Made by a program: the position numbers and the translations under genes. Under the pieces are notes generated by a model. That model did no database searches and had not been told where the DNA came from. It saw nothing but the letters and a program-made list of their open reading frames with translations. Shown one piece after another: positions 25,856-34,459 of a stretch of 64,000 nucleotides of DNA (the stretch's first letter is position 1; the number at the start of each line of letters is the position of its first letter). Origin of the DNA: CAVXDY01 sp963760715 (lineage in GTDB: Bacteria; Actinomycetota; Thermoleophilia; Miltoncostaeales; Miltoncostaeaceae); assembly GCA_963760715.1 (NCBI GenBank), contig CAVXDY010000003.1, positions 496,001 through 560,000 on the forward strand, in the 5' to 3' direction.

Positions 25856-25870
25856 CTTGCGTGAAGCAAG
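25856..25870. promoter_or_regulatory. inverted repeat upstream of MFS gene
   Basis: CTTGC and GCAAG arms separated by 5 bp lie 21 bp before the exporter start. The shape suits a TetR or MarR dimer. The arms are short, so it may be chance. Confidence 0.3.
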
Positions 25871-26015
25871 TTACTCCTCGGAGGTCCCGTCCGCCGCCCA
25901 GGGCTCACATCATGGGACGGGCGGTTCCCGAGGCTTGCGCGCGCCGACCCGCTCGCCGGAGGCTCGGGGTGCTGCGCCGCGGAGACGCCGCGGCCAGGGG
26001 AATCAGGGGGCGGGC

Positions 26016-26402
26016 ATGTCGGTGCAGGCACTCATCGAGGGCTGGAACTCGCGCGACGGCGGACGCGTCGCCGACGCGTTCACCCCGGACGGCGTGCGAG
26101 TGGAGTACGCCCGGCCCGGAGCGCGGCTCGAGGGGCGCGACGCGATCGCCGGGCAGGCGCAGGCCTACATGACGGCGGTGCCGGATTGCGTTCTCGATGT
26201 TCGCGGCCTGATCGAGCAGGGTGACACCGCCACCCTCGAATGGACCTACCGCGGAACGCACACCGGTGACATCCCGGGGCTCGAGGCGAGCGGCCGTGAG
26301 ATCTGGCTCCCCGGAGTGAGCGTCTACCGGCTCCGGGACGGGCTCATCGAGGAGGAGCGCGTCTACTGGGACGCGGCAACGCTCTTCGGTCTCATGGAGT
26401 AG
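26016..26402 (+). CDS. SnoaL-like / NTF2-fold protein
   Basis: A 128-residue NTF2-like protein: SVQALIEGWNSRDGGRVADAF helix, a long strand RVEYARPGARLEGRDAI, the LEWTYRGTHTGDIPG strand and WLPGVSVYRLRDGLIEEERVYWD, which closely matches the SnoaL/ketosteroid-isomerase-like pattern of small hydrolase- or isomerase-like proteins. Substrate unknown. AGGGGG lies five bases before the ATG. Its end overlaps the convergent secreted-protein gene by 11 bp. Confidence 0.8.
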   Translation: MSVQALIEGWNSRDGGRVADAFTPDGVRVEYARPGARLEGRDAIAGQAQAYMTAVPDCVLDVRGLIEQGDTATLEWTYRGTHTGDIPGLEASGREIWLPGVSVYRLRDGLIEEERVYWDAATLFGLME

Positions 26403-27261
26403 AAGAGCAGAGAGCCCTGTCGGTTGCGCGCAGCGCGGTGCGGCGCAGGGCGAGCACCCGCGCCTGTCGCGTCACCACCCGGCGATGATGTGCAGAGCCG
26501 CTGTGGGCGGCCTTCTGCAGGAGCTTCAGCCGGGCGGTCGTCGCCCTGATCTTGGCCGGCAGGATCGAGCAGCGGGCGTCGGGCGGGACGGCCTGCGCGG
26601 TCACCACCGTGGAGGGGGTGATCGGCGGCGGGGTGCCGCCCACCGGCGCGCCGAAGCAGCCGGCCACGATGCAGAAGGGCGCGATCCCGTCGTCGTTCGT
26701 CACGTTCTGCGAGTCGATCCACGTCGCCTGGAGATCCCGGGCGCAGAGGTAGTCGCGGCCGGCGAGCACGGAGCCCGAGAAGACGAAGGTGACGACCCCC
26801 TCCGCGGGGAACACCGCCGAGCCGGGGAAGTCGAGCGGCCCCCGGAGCTGCGCCGAGCCCAGGCGGACCCCGCCGGCCGAGCCGGAGTGGGTCTCACCCG
26901 TGAACGTGAGGTCGTTCGCGGGGGACAGGGCGCCGCACCCCCCACCCGCGCCGGCGATGGAGGAGATGCGTCCGCTGAAGGTCGTGCCCTGGTGCGCGTT
27001 GATGGGCAGGTCCCCGGTGAACGTCACCCGCAGCTCGCCGAGATCCGAGTCGTAGCGGACCGACGCGCCCGTGAGATCCATGCTGCGGAAGCTCTCGCCG
27101 CCGAAGCCCGGCGTGATGACGGAGTCACCCACCGGATCGGTCTGCTGCCCCTCGAACACCGCCGCGCTCGCGGAGGCCACGGCGAGGCCGAGCACGAGGA
27201 TCACGCAGAGCATCAGCCGCACCGCGGGCACGTCCCACCTGTTCCGGGATCCGTGGGCCAT
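26392..27261 (-). CDS. secreted protein of unknown function
   Basis: A 289-residue secreted protein. It has a signal peptide (RLMLCVILVLGLAVASASA), a beta-rich body of ~190 residues with several Cys pairs, then a Thr/Pro linker and a basic helical tail (IRATTARLKLLQKAA...) with two cysteines. The DSVITPGF...DLTGASVRYDSD part resembles calcium-independent jelly-roll modules, but I do not recognise a family. A TAGGGT hexamer about 18 nt upstream of the ATG may be the promoter. Confidence 0.65.
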   Translation of the reverse strand: MAHGSRNRWDVPAVRLMLCVILVLGLAVASASAAVFEGQQTDPVGDSVITPGFGGESFRSMDLTGASVRYDSDLGELRVTFTGDLPINAHQGTTFSGRISSIAGAGGGCGALSPANDLTFTGETHSGSAGGVRLGSAQLRGPLDFPGSAVFPAEGVVTFVFSGSVLAGRDYLCARDLQATWIDSQNVTNDDGIAPFCIVAGCFGAPVGGTPPPITPSTVVTAQAVPPDARCSILPAKIRATTARLKLLQKAAHSGSAHHRRVVTRQARVLALRRTALRATDRALCSSTP

Positions 27262-27340
27262 CGATCCCGTGTGGGGACGACCCTACTCACCGCCGGTGCA
27301 GTGGCAGCACGCGATCGCGGAAACCGCTGATTCCATCGCA

Positions 27341-27414
27341 TCGGGACGCCCGGATTCGAACCGGGGACCCCCGCCACCCAAAGGCGGTGCGCTACCAGGC
27401 TGCGCTACGTCCCG
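27341..27414 (-). tRNA. tRNA-Pro (TGG anticodon)
   Basis: Complete cloverleaf on the minus strand: acceptor CGGGACG/CGTCCCG, D-arm GCGC...GCGC, anticodon stem CCGCC/GGCGG around TTTGGGT (anticodon TGG, reading CCA), T-arm with TTCGAAT, discriminator A. No CCA is encoded. I found no partial copy of this tRNA elsewhere in the window. Confidence 0.96.
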
Positions 27415-27446
27415 GGGTCGGGGCAAGGGTAGCCCATGAGCCGCCC

Positions 27447-29432
27447 TCAGCCGGTGGACGGCTCCCCGGAGTCCCTCGCTACGGTGGCCGCGACCTCGGC
27501 GAGGGCGATGGCGGCGGGCTGCTCCAACGGCACCCGGCGCGGGCGGCCGACGTCGGCGATGCGCACCTCGGCGCCGGGGCCGAAGGGGTGCAGGAAGCAC
27601 CAGCGGCCGATGGCGTCGCCCACCCCCGGCGGCAGGTCCTCGAAGTCCACGCCCAGGCGCCAGCCGTCGCCGAGCGGGCGCACGCCGGCGACCGTGCCCA
27701 CAACGTCCACGGGGCCGTCGTCGAGCAGAAGCACCAGGCGCATGCGCGACCCGACCTCGGCCCGCTCCACCACGCGCACCCCGGCGCCGGTCTGGCTGAG
27801 GTCGTCGACCCGGGCCGAGAGCGTGGGGCGCTGGCGCGCGTCGGCGGCGTAGGCGGCCTCGAGGGCCACCGGGAACCGGTGGCTGCGACGCCGGTGGTGC
27901 ACGCCGCGCGCCCAGGCGAACACGCCGCCGATGATCGCCATGTTGGTCATCGCCCACACGACCGTGACCACGTACGCGCCGGGGCTGAGCACGCCGGGCA
28001 GCAGAAGGGCCTGCGCGACCACCTGGTAGGCCAGCGCCGCGCCCGTGAGGACCGCGAGGAAGATCGGCAGCCGCAGCGCGCGCACGACCGAGGCTTCGGC
28101 GCGGGCCCCCTTCGGGGTCACGGTGAACTTGGCGCCGCCTCCGCGGATGAGGGCTCGCAGCGCTCGCAGGTAGCCCTCCATCCGCACGATCGAGTACCGC
28201 TCGCCGTCGACGATGTGGTACCGGCCCTGCGTGATCGCCCACGAGGTGAGCGGCATCAGGACGAACTGGGGGAAGAACAGGGTGGCGTAGAGAAGGGGGC
28301 CGGCGGCGATCGGGGTCACGCCCGTCAGCAGCACGAGCGGCGGGACCGACAGGGCGACGAGCCGCTGCGGCCCCTCGAGGAAGTGCAGGGTGCTCGCCGA
28401 GTACTCCAGGCGCTGGCGCCAGGTGAGCCCCCGCGCGAACAGGGGCGGGTTGCGCCGCAGCATCTGCAGCGACCCGCGCGCCCAGCGGCTGCGCTGGACG
28501 ATGTAGGCCGCGATGTCCTCCGGGGCGAGCCCCAGGGCCAGCACCCGCGGCTGGAAGACGGTGCGCCACCCGGCCTTGTGCAGTCGCAGGGTGGTGTGCG
28601 CGTCCTCCACCACCGTCTCCGTGGCCACCCCGCCCACCGAGACCAGGGCCTCGCGGCGGATGACCGTGGGGCACCCGCACCAGAAGGCCGCGTTGTGGCG
28701 GTCCTTCCCGCGGCAGATGACGTCGAAGAAGATGCTCTGGTCGTTGTAGAGGGGGTCGCCCTCCTCGCGGGGGTGCTGGAAGCCCCGGTTGTAGAAGGCC
28801 TGCGGCCCCTGGACGACCGCCACCTTCGGGTCCGCGAGATAGCCGAGGCTGAGCTCGAGCAGCTCCGGCCGGGGGACGTGGTCGGCGTCGAGGGTGACCA
28901 GGAACTCGGCCTCCACGACCTCCAGGGCGTGGTTGATGTTGCCCGCCTTGGCGTTGCGACGCGGGCTGGGCCGGCAGAGGTAGCGGGCCCCCAGGTCCTC
29001 GCACATCAGGCGCACCCATGGGCGCGCGCCGTCGTCGAGCACCCACACCACGGGGGTGGGATCGTGCCGCAGGGCGAGCGCGCCGAGAACCGTGGGCCGC
29101 AGCACCTCCTCCGACTCGTCGAACGTCGCGATGAGGACGGCCACGTCGGGGCCGGGCATCGGCGGGGGCAGCGGCCGGTCGGCCAGGCGCCAGCACGAGA
29201 ACGACAGCAGGATCATCATCACGAGGCCGTACGTCTCCGCCAGCACAAGCGGCAGGCCGATCCAGAGCGACCCGCGGTCGAGCGTCCAGCCCCAGCGCCA
29301 CGTCAGGTACAGCAGGCCGAACGTGAGCGCCGCCAGGGCGAGCGCCTGGGCGCGCCGGTCGGCCGGAACGAGTCCGGGCCGTCCCACCGAGGCGTAGCGG
29401 GCGTCAGGGGTCGTTGTCGTCTGGGTCGGCAT
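27447..29432 (-). CDS. cslA: cellulose-synthase-like glycosyltransferase with PilZ
   Basis: A 661-residue GT2 polysaccharide synthase. After two N-terminal helices come the catalytic marks: VVWVLDDGARP, TLDADHVP, the general base region TVVEDAHTTLRL and QRSRWARGSLQML (QxxRW). Five more helices follow, and residues ~530-640 are a PilZ domain (HRRRSHRFPV with the RxxxR-type start, DDLSQTGAGV), implying control by cyclic di-GMP. The enzyme would make and export a beta-glucan chain. Downstream of a GlxA-like oxidase and a GH6 gene on the same strand, as at Streptomyces cslA loci, though there without PilZ as far as I recall. Confidence 0.9.
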   Translation of the reverse strand: MPTQTTTTPDARYASVGRPGLVPADRRAQALALAALTFGLLYLTWRWGWTLDRGSLWIGLPLVLAETYGLVMMILLSFSCWRLADRPLPPPMPGPDVAVLIATFDESEEVLRPTVLGALALRHDPTPVVWVLDDGARPWVRLMCEDLGARYLCRPSPRRNAKAGNINHALEVVEAEFLVTLDADHVPRPELLELSLGYLADPKVAVVQGPQAFYNRGFQHPREEGDPLYNDQSIFFDVICRGKDRHNAAFWCGCPTVIRREALVSVGGVATETVVEDAHTTLRLHKAGWRTVFQPRVLALGLAPEDIAAYIVQRSRWARGSLQMLRRNPPLFARGLTWRQRLEYSASTLHFLEGPQRLVALSVPPLVLLTGVTPIAAGPLLYATLFFPQFVLMPLTSWAITQGRYHIVDGERYSIVRMEGYLRALRALIRGGGAKFTVTPKGARAEASVVRALRLPIFLAVLTGAALAYQVVAQALLLPGVLSPGAYVVTVVWAMTNMAIIGGVFAWARGVHHRRRSHRFPVALEAAYAADARQRPTLSARVDDLSQTGAGVRVVERAEVGSRMRLVLLLDDGPVDVVGTVAGVRPLGDGWRLGVDFEDLPPGVGDAIGRWCFLHPFGPGAEVRIADVGRPRRVPLEQPAAIALAEVAATVARDSGEPSTG

Positions 29433-29492
29433 CCGTGCCCTTCTGGTCTTTTCTCTCCTCCGCCGGGCTATCGGCGAGGGCGTGGAGGGACT

Positions 29493-31997
29493 TCAGGGAC
29501 GGGGTAACCGCACCAGCGACAGCACCCGCACGAGCCGGCGGGCGTTGCCGGCCCGGTCCGCGACGCGCAGGGTCACCCGCAGGCGCCGCGGCGCGACGCC
29601 CCCGCCGAGCCGGCCGGTGACCACCAGCCACCTCGTGCGCGCGGCCACCACGGCGACCGGGGACCTCCAGGGGCGGTTCAGGGTCAGCTTCGAGCCCCGG
29701 CCCACCCGGGCCACGGTCACCCGCACCGTTCCGCGCTCGCTGCTGCGCAGCCTCAGGCGCAGGGTCACGGCGCGACCGCGGACCCTGGCCTTCGCGGCGG
29801 TCAGGGTCGCCCTGGGCGGCGTGCGGTCCACCGGGCCGATCGCCGGCGGCGCCGGGGTCGTCGTCGGGGGGGGCGATGCCGCGCAGGGGATCGCCGTCGC
29901 GGTCTGGGATGCGACCACCCCACCGATCGGACCCACGGTGGCGGGCGCCGCCGGGTCGATCTCGACCCATCTGGCCACCGACATCGCGCCGGCGGCGTTC
30001 TGGACGAAGAGCATGTAGTCGCCCGGAGGGGCGACGGTCGCGTCGAGCGGCGACCTCACCGCGAGCCCGTCCGTGTGGGCGACCAGTGGCATCTGGATGA
30101 CCTGCTGCGTCATGTTGTTGGCGTGGGTCACCGCTCCCGGCCGCACCAGCACGGCGCGGGTGATGGCGGAGACGTCGCCGCCCACCGCCACGGTGAAGGG
30201 GGCGTCGTACCTCACCGCGGCCGGCGCCGAGGCGATGGTCGGCCGCGGTCCGGCGAAGAGGTACGGCGGGCGGTAGATCTGTGCCGTGCGGTTGGCGAAC
30301 GGGATGTGCCCCGCGGTGTCGGGGGGCGCGATGTCGCGGTCGTCGCCGGCCGAGACGACCGAGCCGTCGGGCAGCAGGAGCGCCGTGGAGTGGTACGTGC
30401 GTGCGTCGTCCTCGCTGCCCACCAGCCGCCAGGGGCATCCGGGCGTCATCAGCTCGGACTGGTAGACCGGGTCGGCGTAGAGGCTGTCGTTCTTGCGCCC
30501 GTAGCCGCCGCCGTTGCTGAGGATCGAGCCGTCCGGCAGCAGGGTCGTGTTGAAGTGGCCGCGGCCGATGTTGAGGTCCGGGGAGACGCCCAGCCTCCAG
30601 CCGGACGCCGGATCGGCGATCGCCTTGTCGAGGTCGAGCGTCTCAGAGGTGCCCACGGCGGGAGGGGCGGTGCCCGTGCCCGTGCCGGGCGCCGGGGCGC
30701 CGCTGTCCGCGCCGCCCAGGAGCACGACGCTCGTCGAGCCGCCGGTGCCGGAGGGGGCGAGCCACCCCGTGCCCCACGAGCGGTCCTGCGAGAGGCGGGG
30801 CTGCCCGGTGTCCGGGTGCTGGGAGATCACGTCGGTCCAGACCCAGGTGCTGGTGTCGATGACGGCCGAGTCGTACCTGGTCGGCCCGGCCACCAGCACC
30901 TTGTCGCCGGGCCCGTTCACGCCGGGCGCGCCGAGGGTCGTGGTGCTCGGCAGGACGAACATGTGCGGGTAGAGGCCCAGGGTCTGGTGGTCGGGGTACG
31001 GGGTCGGCTGGCCGGTGCCGTGGGGGGGCAGCGCGCTCACCACCGCCGTCGCCGTGGCGCCCGGAGCCGTCGCGAGGGCGGGGTCGAACACCTCGACGTC
31101 CTGGTTGTCGATCATGGCCGGCGGCACTCCGGTGCCCCCGTTGTCCAGGCCCCCCGTCTCGTCCCAGCCGCCGACGATCAGGACGCGCCCGTCGGGCAGC
31201 TCGGTGAGCGTCGGATACCAGCGCCCGTGGGGCATGTCGGCGTAACGGGTCCAGGTGTTGTCGGCCGGGTTGAAGGTCATCACCCAGGGGGCGCCCTTGA
31301 AGCCGTTTCCGGCCCCGTTGCCGCCGTTGTCGGGGTACTCCAGGTTGCCGCCCACGACCAGGACCCGGCCGTCGGCGAGGAGGGTCTGCCCGGCGCACCA
31401 GAGGTTGGCGGGGCGGGTCGCGGTGAGACCGCCGCTCCCCGTGACGGGGTAGTCAACGTCCGGCGGGGGGACCGATGTGCTGGTGTTGGTCGCCGGGTCC
31501 CACACGTGGGCGGTTCCGCCGATCGTCGCCTCGTTCTCGGCGGGGTACTTGGGCTGGGAGAACCAGAGCACCTTGCCGTTGTTCATCAGGACGGCGTGGA
31601 TCGCGTTGGTGGGGATGGACAGGAGGGGGCCCCAGGCCCCGTCGGCCTCGGTGGTGGCGAGGGGGCTCTGCGTGAGGCCCGCGGCCTGGATCGTCCGGGC
31701 CTCCCGAGCCGTGGGTGCGGCCTCGGGGCAGAAGGCCTCGTGGTCGGCGCGCCAGGCGTCCTGGTCGCAGTAGCGAAGGCGCGCGGCCGCCCGGGCCTCG
31801 GCCGCGGGCGTCGCCGCGACGTGGTCGCCGGCGTGATCCACCACGCCGCCCTCCACGGCGTTCAGGAAGGAGAGGTCCGTTGACCCGAGCTGCGTGCCGG
31901 CGAGCATCGGCGCCAGCGCGATCGAGGCGGCCAGCATCGCAGCGCATGCGCTGAGCCCCAGAACCCACCGCCGACGAACCCTCCTGCGGTCGCGCAC
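29493..31997 (-). CDS. glxA: GlxA-like copper radical oxidase
   Basis: An exported 834-residue kelch/DUF1929 protein of the galactose oxidase/glyoxal oxidase superfamily. An Arg-rich signal or anchor helix starts it. All active-site residues align with galactose oxidase: Cys ~201 (NLWCAGQ) to cross-link with Tyr ~261 (GRWYPT), axial Tyr ~535 and His ~536 (TYHSTALLLPDG) and His ~625 (THANNM). Residues ~700-834 are an extra basic beta domain. In Streptomyces, GlxA acts on the CslA-made glycan and needs copper from a SCO protein; a SCO gene is 8 kb away. GTG 31997 has GGGAGGG upstream. Confidence 0.9.
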   Translation of the reverse strand: MRDRRRVRRRWVLGLSACAAMLAASIALAPMLAGTQLGSTDLSFLNAVEGGVVDHAGDHVAATPAAEARAAARLRYCDQDAWRADHEAFCPEAAPTAREARTIQAAGLTQSPLATTEADGAWGPLLSIPTNAIHAVLMNNGKVLWFSQPKYPAENEATIGGTAHVWDPATNTSTSVPPPDVDYPVTGSGGLTATRPANLWCAGQTLLADGRVLVVGGNLEYPDNGGNGAGNGFKGAPWVMTFNPADNTWTRYADMPHGRWYPTLTELPDGRVLIVGGWDETGGLDNGGTGVPPAMIDNQDVEVFDPALATAPGATATAVVSALPPHGTGQPTPYPDHQTLGLYPHMFVLPSTTTLGAPGVNGPGDKVLVAGPTRYDSAVIDTSTWVWTDVISQHPDTGQPRLSQDRSWGTGWLAPSGTGGSTSVVLLGGADSGAPAPGTGTGTAPPAVGTSETLDLDKAIADPASGWRLGVSPDLNIGRGHFNTTLLPDGSILSNGGGYGRKNDSLYADPVYQSELMTPGCPWRLVGSEDDARTYHSTALLLPDGSVVSAGDDRDIAPPDTAGHIPFANRTAQIYRPPYLFAGPRPTIASAPAAVRYDAPFTVAVGGDVSAITRAVLVRPGAVTHANNMTQQVIQMPLVAHTDGLAVRSPLDATVAPPGDYMLFVQNAAGAMSVARWVEIDPAAPATVGPIGGVVASQTATAIPCAASPPPTTTPAPPAIGPVDRTPPRATLTAAKARVRGRAVTLRLRLRSSERGTVRVTVARVGRGSKLTLNRPWRSPVAVVAARTRWLVVTGRLGGGVAPRRLRVTLRVADRAGNARRLVRVLSLVRLPRP

Positions 31998-32077
31998 GCG
32001 CCCTCCCGGACCGATTGCCTCACCCCGCTATCGGCAGGCGCGGGCGGCCTCGGGAGTTCCGGTGCCCGGATCCGGTT

Positions 32078-33211
32078 CTAGGAGACCCCCGCCCGGGCCA
32101 GAGCCAGGGCGTAGTCGGCCCACCACTCGCCGGCGGACGGCCCGCCGTTGCAGGCGCCGTCCGACTCGCCGGGGCGCTTGACCCAGAGGAGCGCGTTGAC
32201 CAGGCGGTCGCCCGTGGCGGCGGTCGGCCGGTCGCCCAGGGCGCGACCGGAGGGGTTGCACCAGTCGTCGCCCGGCGCCGGTCCGGCGCCGTTGCGGCCG
32301 GTGTCGATGACGAAGGGCGCGCCCCCGGCGCGGCGCGACACAGCGCGCCCGTAGGCACGGCTGACGGGCGTGGTGGAGAAGCTCGAGACGTTGATGGCGA
32401 AGCCGCGGGCCCGGGCGACGCCCGCGGCGCGCAGGCGCCGGGCGATCTCGGGAGCGGGGACCCAGGTGGGGTTGCCGGCGTCGATGTAGACGGCGGTGCC
32501 GGGCTGGGCCGCGAGCCGGTTGACCGCGCCGTTCAGAAGGGCCAGGCGCTGCCGCTGCGCGGCGGGGTCCAGGCAGTTGGCGGCCAGGGCGTCGGGCTCG
32601 AGGATCACCGCGGCCGGACCGGCCCCGATGCCCCGCGCCAGCGCGTCGATCCACCGCCGGTAGCCGGCGGCGTCGGCGGCGCCGCCACCGCTGTGCAGGC
32701 CGCAGTCGCGGTTGGGGATGTTGTAGGCCACGAAAAGCGGGAGGGCGCCGGCCGCGCGGGCGGCGGAGACGCGGGCGGCGGCCTCGGCCCGGACGTCCGG
32801 GATCCAGTCACCGAGCCAGATGCCCTGCGGCTGGCTCGCGATCTCGTCGATCAGGGCGGCGTCGGCGGGCCGCGAGTCGCGCCACGCGCCTGCCTGGGCG
32901 CGGGCGGGGGTGCGCGGGTCGACGTACTGGGGAAGGGCGGCGAACGGGTTGCCGGAGCGGATGATGACGGCGCGGGCGCGGGCGACCCGGGCCCGCTTCC
33001 TCTTCGCGCGGGCGACCGTCGCGATCCGGGCCGTCGCCGTCGCCACGCCGGCCACCGCGGCGCGGGCCGAGCCCAGGGATGCCGTCTCGCCGGACTTCAC
33101 CGGCGTGTCCGCCGGTCGCGCGGACGCGGGCACGGCCGCGAGAACGACAGCGGCGAGCACGACCATGGAAAGACCCAGGGCGCGCATGTGTGGGCGCGGG
33201 ATGTGAGGCAT
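32078..33211 (-). CDS. GH6 endoglucanase (CslZ-like)
   Basis: A secreted family 6 glycoside hydrolase of about 377 residues. Signal peptide MRALGLSMVVLAAVVLAAVPASA, a basic linker, then GH6 motifs: LFVAYNIPNRDCGLHSGG, VILEPDALAANC with the catalytic acid Asp, IDAGNPTWV, VIDTGRNGAGP and LLWVKRPGESDG. It would cut beta-1,4-glucan, probably trimming the polymer of the adjacent synthase, as CslZ does in Streptomyces. Several starts fit (TTG 33238, ATG 33211, ATG 33187); none has a strong ribosome site. A TAGGGT (33266-33271, minus) may be its -10. Confidence 0.9.
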   Translation of the reverse strand: MPHIPRPHMRALGLSMVVLAAVVLAAVPASARPADTPVKSGETASLGSARAAVAGVATATARIATVARAKRKRARVARARAVIIRSGNPFAALPQYVDPRTPARAQAGAWRDSRPADAALIDEIASQPQGIWLGDWIPDVRAEAAARVSAARAAGALPLFVAYNIPNRDCGLHSGGGAADAAGYRRWIDALARGIGAGPAAVILEPDALAANCLDPAAQRQRLALLNGAVNRLAAQPGTAVYIDAGNPTWVPAPEIARRLRAAGVARARGFAINVSSFSTTPVSRAYGRAVSRRAGGAPFVIDTGRNGAGPAPGDDWCNPSGRALGDRPTAATGDRLVNALLWVKRPGESDGACNGGPSAGEWWADYALALARAGVS

Positions 33212-33281
33212 GAGGGCACGGTGAGCCACGTGAACCAACCATCGGCACCGCGGCGCGCGGGCTGAACCCTACGAAATCCTC

Positions 33282-33353
33282 ATGCCCCGCGTCGGTGCGC
33301 ATCCCCGAGGGACTCAAGCGGCCCCGCGCGGGTGCCGATGGCCCGGGGGATGA
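33282..33353 (+). CDS. possible 23-codon leader peptide
   Basis: An ATG at 33282 lies exactly 6 nt after TACGAA (33270-33275), as at leaderless genes here, and opens a 23-codon frame whose TGA overlaps the GH26 ATG at 33350 (ATGA). Terminating ribosomes could pass to the GH26 gene. The -10 is imperfect (no T at position six), so this is a suggestion only. Confidence 0.35.
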   Translation: MPRVGAHPRGTQAAPRGCRWPGG

Positions 33354-34459
33354 CCCCTCGCCGCCTCCTGACCGGCGCCGCCGTCGCCGTGGCGGTGGTC
33401 GCCCTCATCTCGGTGCCCTTCATCGTGAACCGGGGCGGCCCGGGGGCGCATTCCACCCCCGCGGCCCAGACCCCCTCGCGCGCGGAGCAGCAGGCCGCGG
33501 CCGAGGCGGAGGCCGAGCCCCGGCGCCGGGCGCTGCCGCCCGCGCACGGGATCTACCTCGGGGTCTCGAACTACTCCCTGGCCAGCGGCGAGTCGACGGT
33601 CGACAGCTGGACCGGCGAGCACGGCGCGCGCCCGCGCATCGTGGGCTGGTACCAGCAGTGGCTGAGCGGCGAGCAGCGCTTCCGCACCGACTGGGCCCTG
33701 CGCGTGTCCCGCCAGGGCGCCGTGCCCATGGTCACCTGGGAGCCGTGGTCGGCCCCCAAGGGCGAGATCCACACCGCCCTCCAGCCCGGAATCGACCTCC
33801 AGCGGATCGCCGGCGGCGACCACGACGCCTACATCCGCGCCTATGCCCGCACCGTGGCCGCCTACGGGCAGCCCGTGCTCATCCGGATGGCCCACGAGAT
33901 GAACGGCACCTGGTACCCGTGGGGCGTTCACGTGAACGGGAACACCCCCGCCCTGTACGTGAAGGCCTGGCGACACGTGCACCGCATCTTCGACGCCGCC
34001 GGGGCCGACAACGTGAGCTGGGTCTGGTCGATCAACAACCTGGAGGGGCGCCCGGGCGAGAACGCCGACATCGCCCAGTTCTACCCCGGTCCGCGCTGGG
34101 TCAACTGGGTCTCGACGAGCGGCTTCAACTGGGGGGACGCCTACAGCTGGAGCTCGTGGCGGACGGCCGACAGCCTCTACGGCGCCACCTACACCGCGCT
34201 CTCGGCCTTCGGCAAGCCGATCATGATCAGCGAGATCGGCACCACCGCCTCCGGGGGCGACCCCCACGCCTGGATCGGGCAGACGCTGCGCACCCTGCGC
34301 ACGAGCTACCCGCTTCTTCGCGCCGTCGTCTTCTACGACGACATCGACGGCGGCGGCCTCGACTTCCGCCTGCAGGGGCCCACCGCGCGGGCCATCTCAC
34401 AGCCCGGCGCGCTGGGGCACGACTGGCTCCAGAAACTGCGCCTGAAGGGGCTCGGCTAG
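33350..34459 (+). CDS. GH26 glycoside hydrolase
   Basis: A family 26 hydrolase (about 369 residues), membrane-anchored or secreted through an N-terminal helix (RRLLTGAAVAVAVVALISV). The acid/base Glu ~183 is in IRMAHEMNGTWYPWG and the nucleophile Glu ~295 in IMISEIGTT, both diagnostic. GH26 enzymes cut mannan, mixed beta-glucan or xylan; here, divergent from GH6, the glxA and cslA homologues, the matrix polymer is the likely substrate. Starts at 33338 (ATG) and 33332 (GTG) are also in frame; 33350 is preceded by CGGGGG and overlaps the leader frame. It converges with terC, overlapping by 4 bp. Confidence 0.87.
   Translation: MTPRRLLTGAAVAVAVVALISVPFIVNRGGPGAHSTPAAQTPSRAEQQAAAEAEAEPRRRALPPAHGIYLGVSNYSLASGESTVDSWTGEHGARPRIVGWYQQWLSGEQRFRTDWALRVSRQGAVPMVTWEPWSAPKGEIHTALQPGIDLQRIAGGDHDAYIRAYARTVAAYGQPVLIRMAHEMNGTWYPWGVHVNGNTPALYVKAWRHVHRIFDAAGADNVSWVWSINNLEGRPGENADIAQFYPGPRWVNWVSTSGFNWGDAYSWSSWRTADSLYGATYTALSAFGKPIMISEIGTTASGGDPHAWIGQTLRTLRTSYPLLRAVVFYDDIDGGGLDFRLQGPTARAISQPGALGHDWLQKLRLKGLG

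Noticed and set aside
29404..30438. 344-codon minus-strand frame inside the copper oxidase gene
   Set aside because: Shadow frame; the oxidase frame carries all conserved residues.
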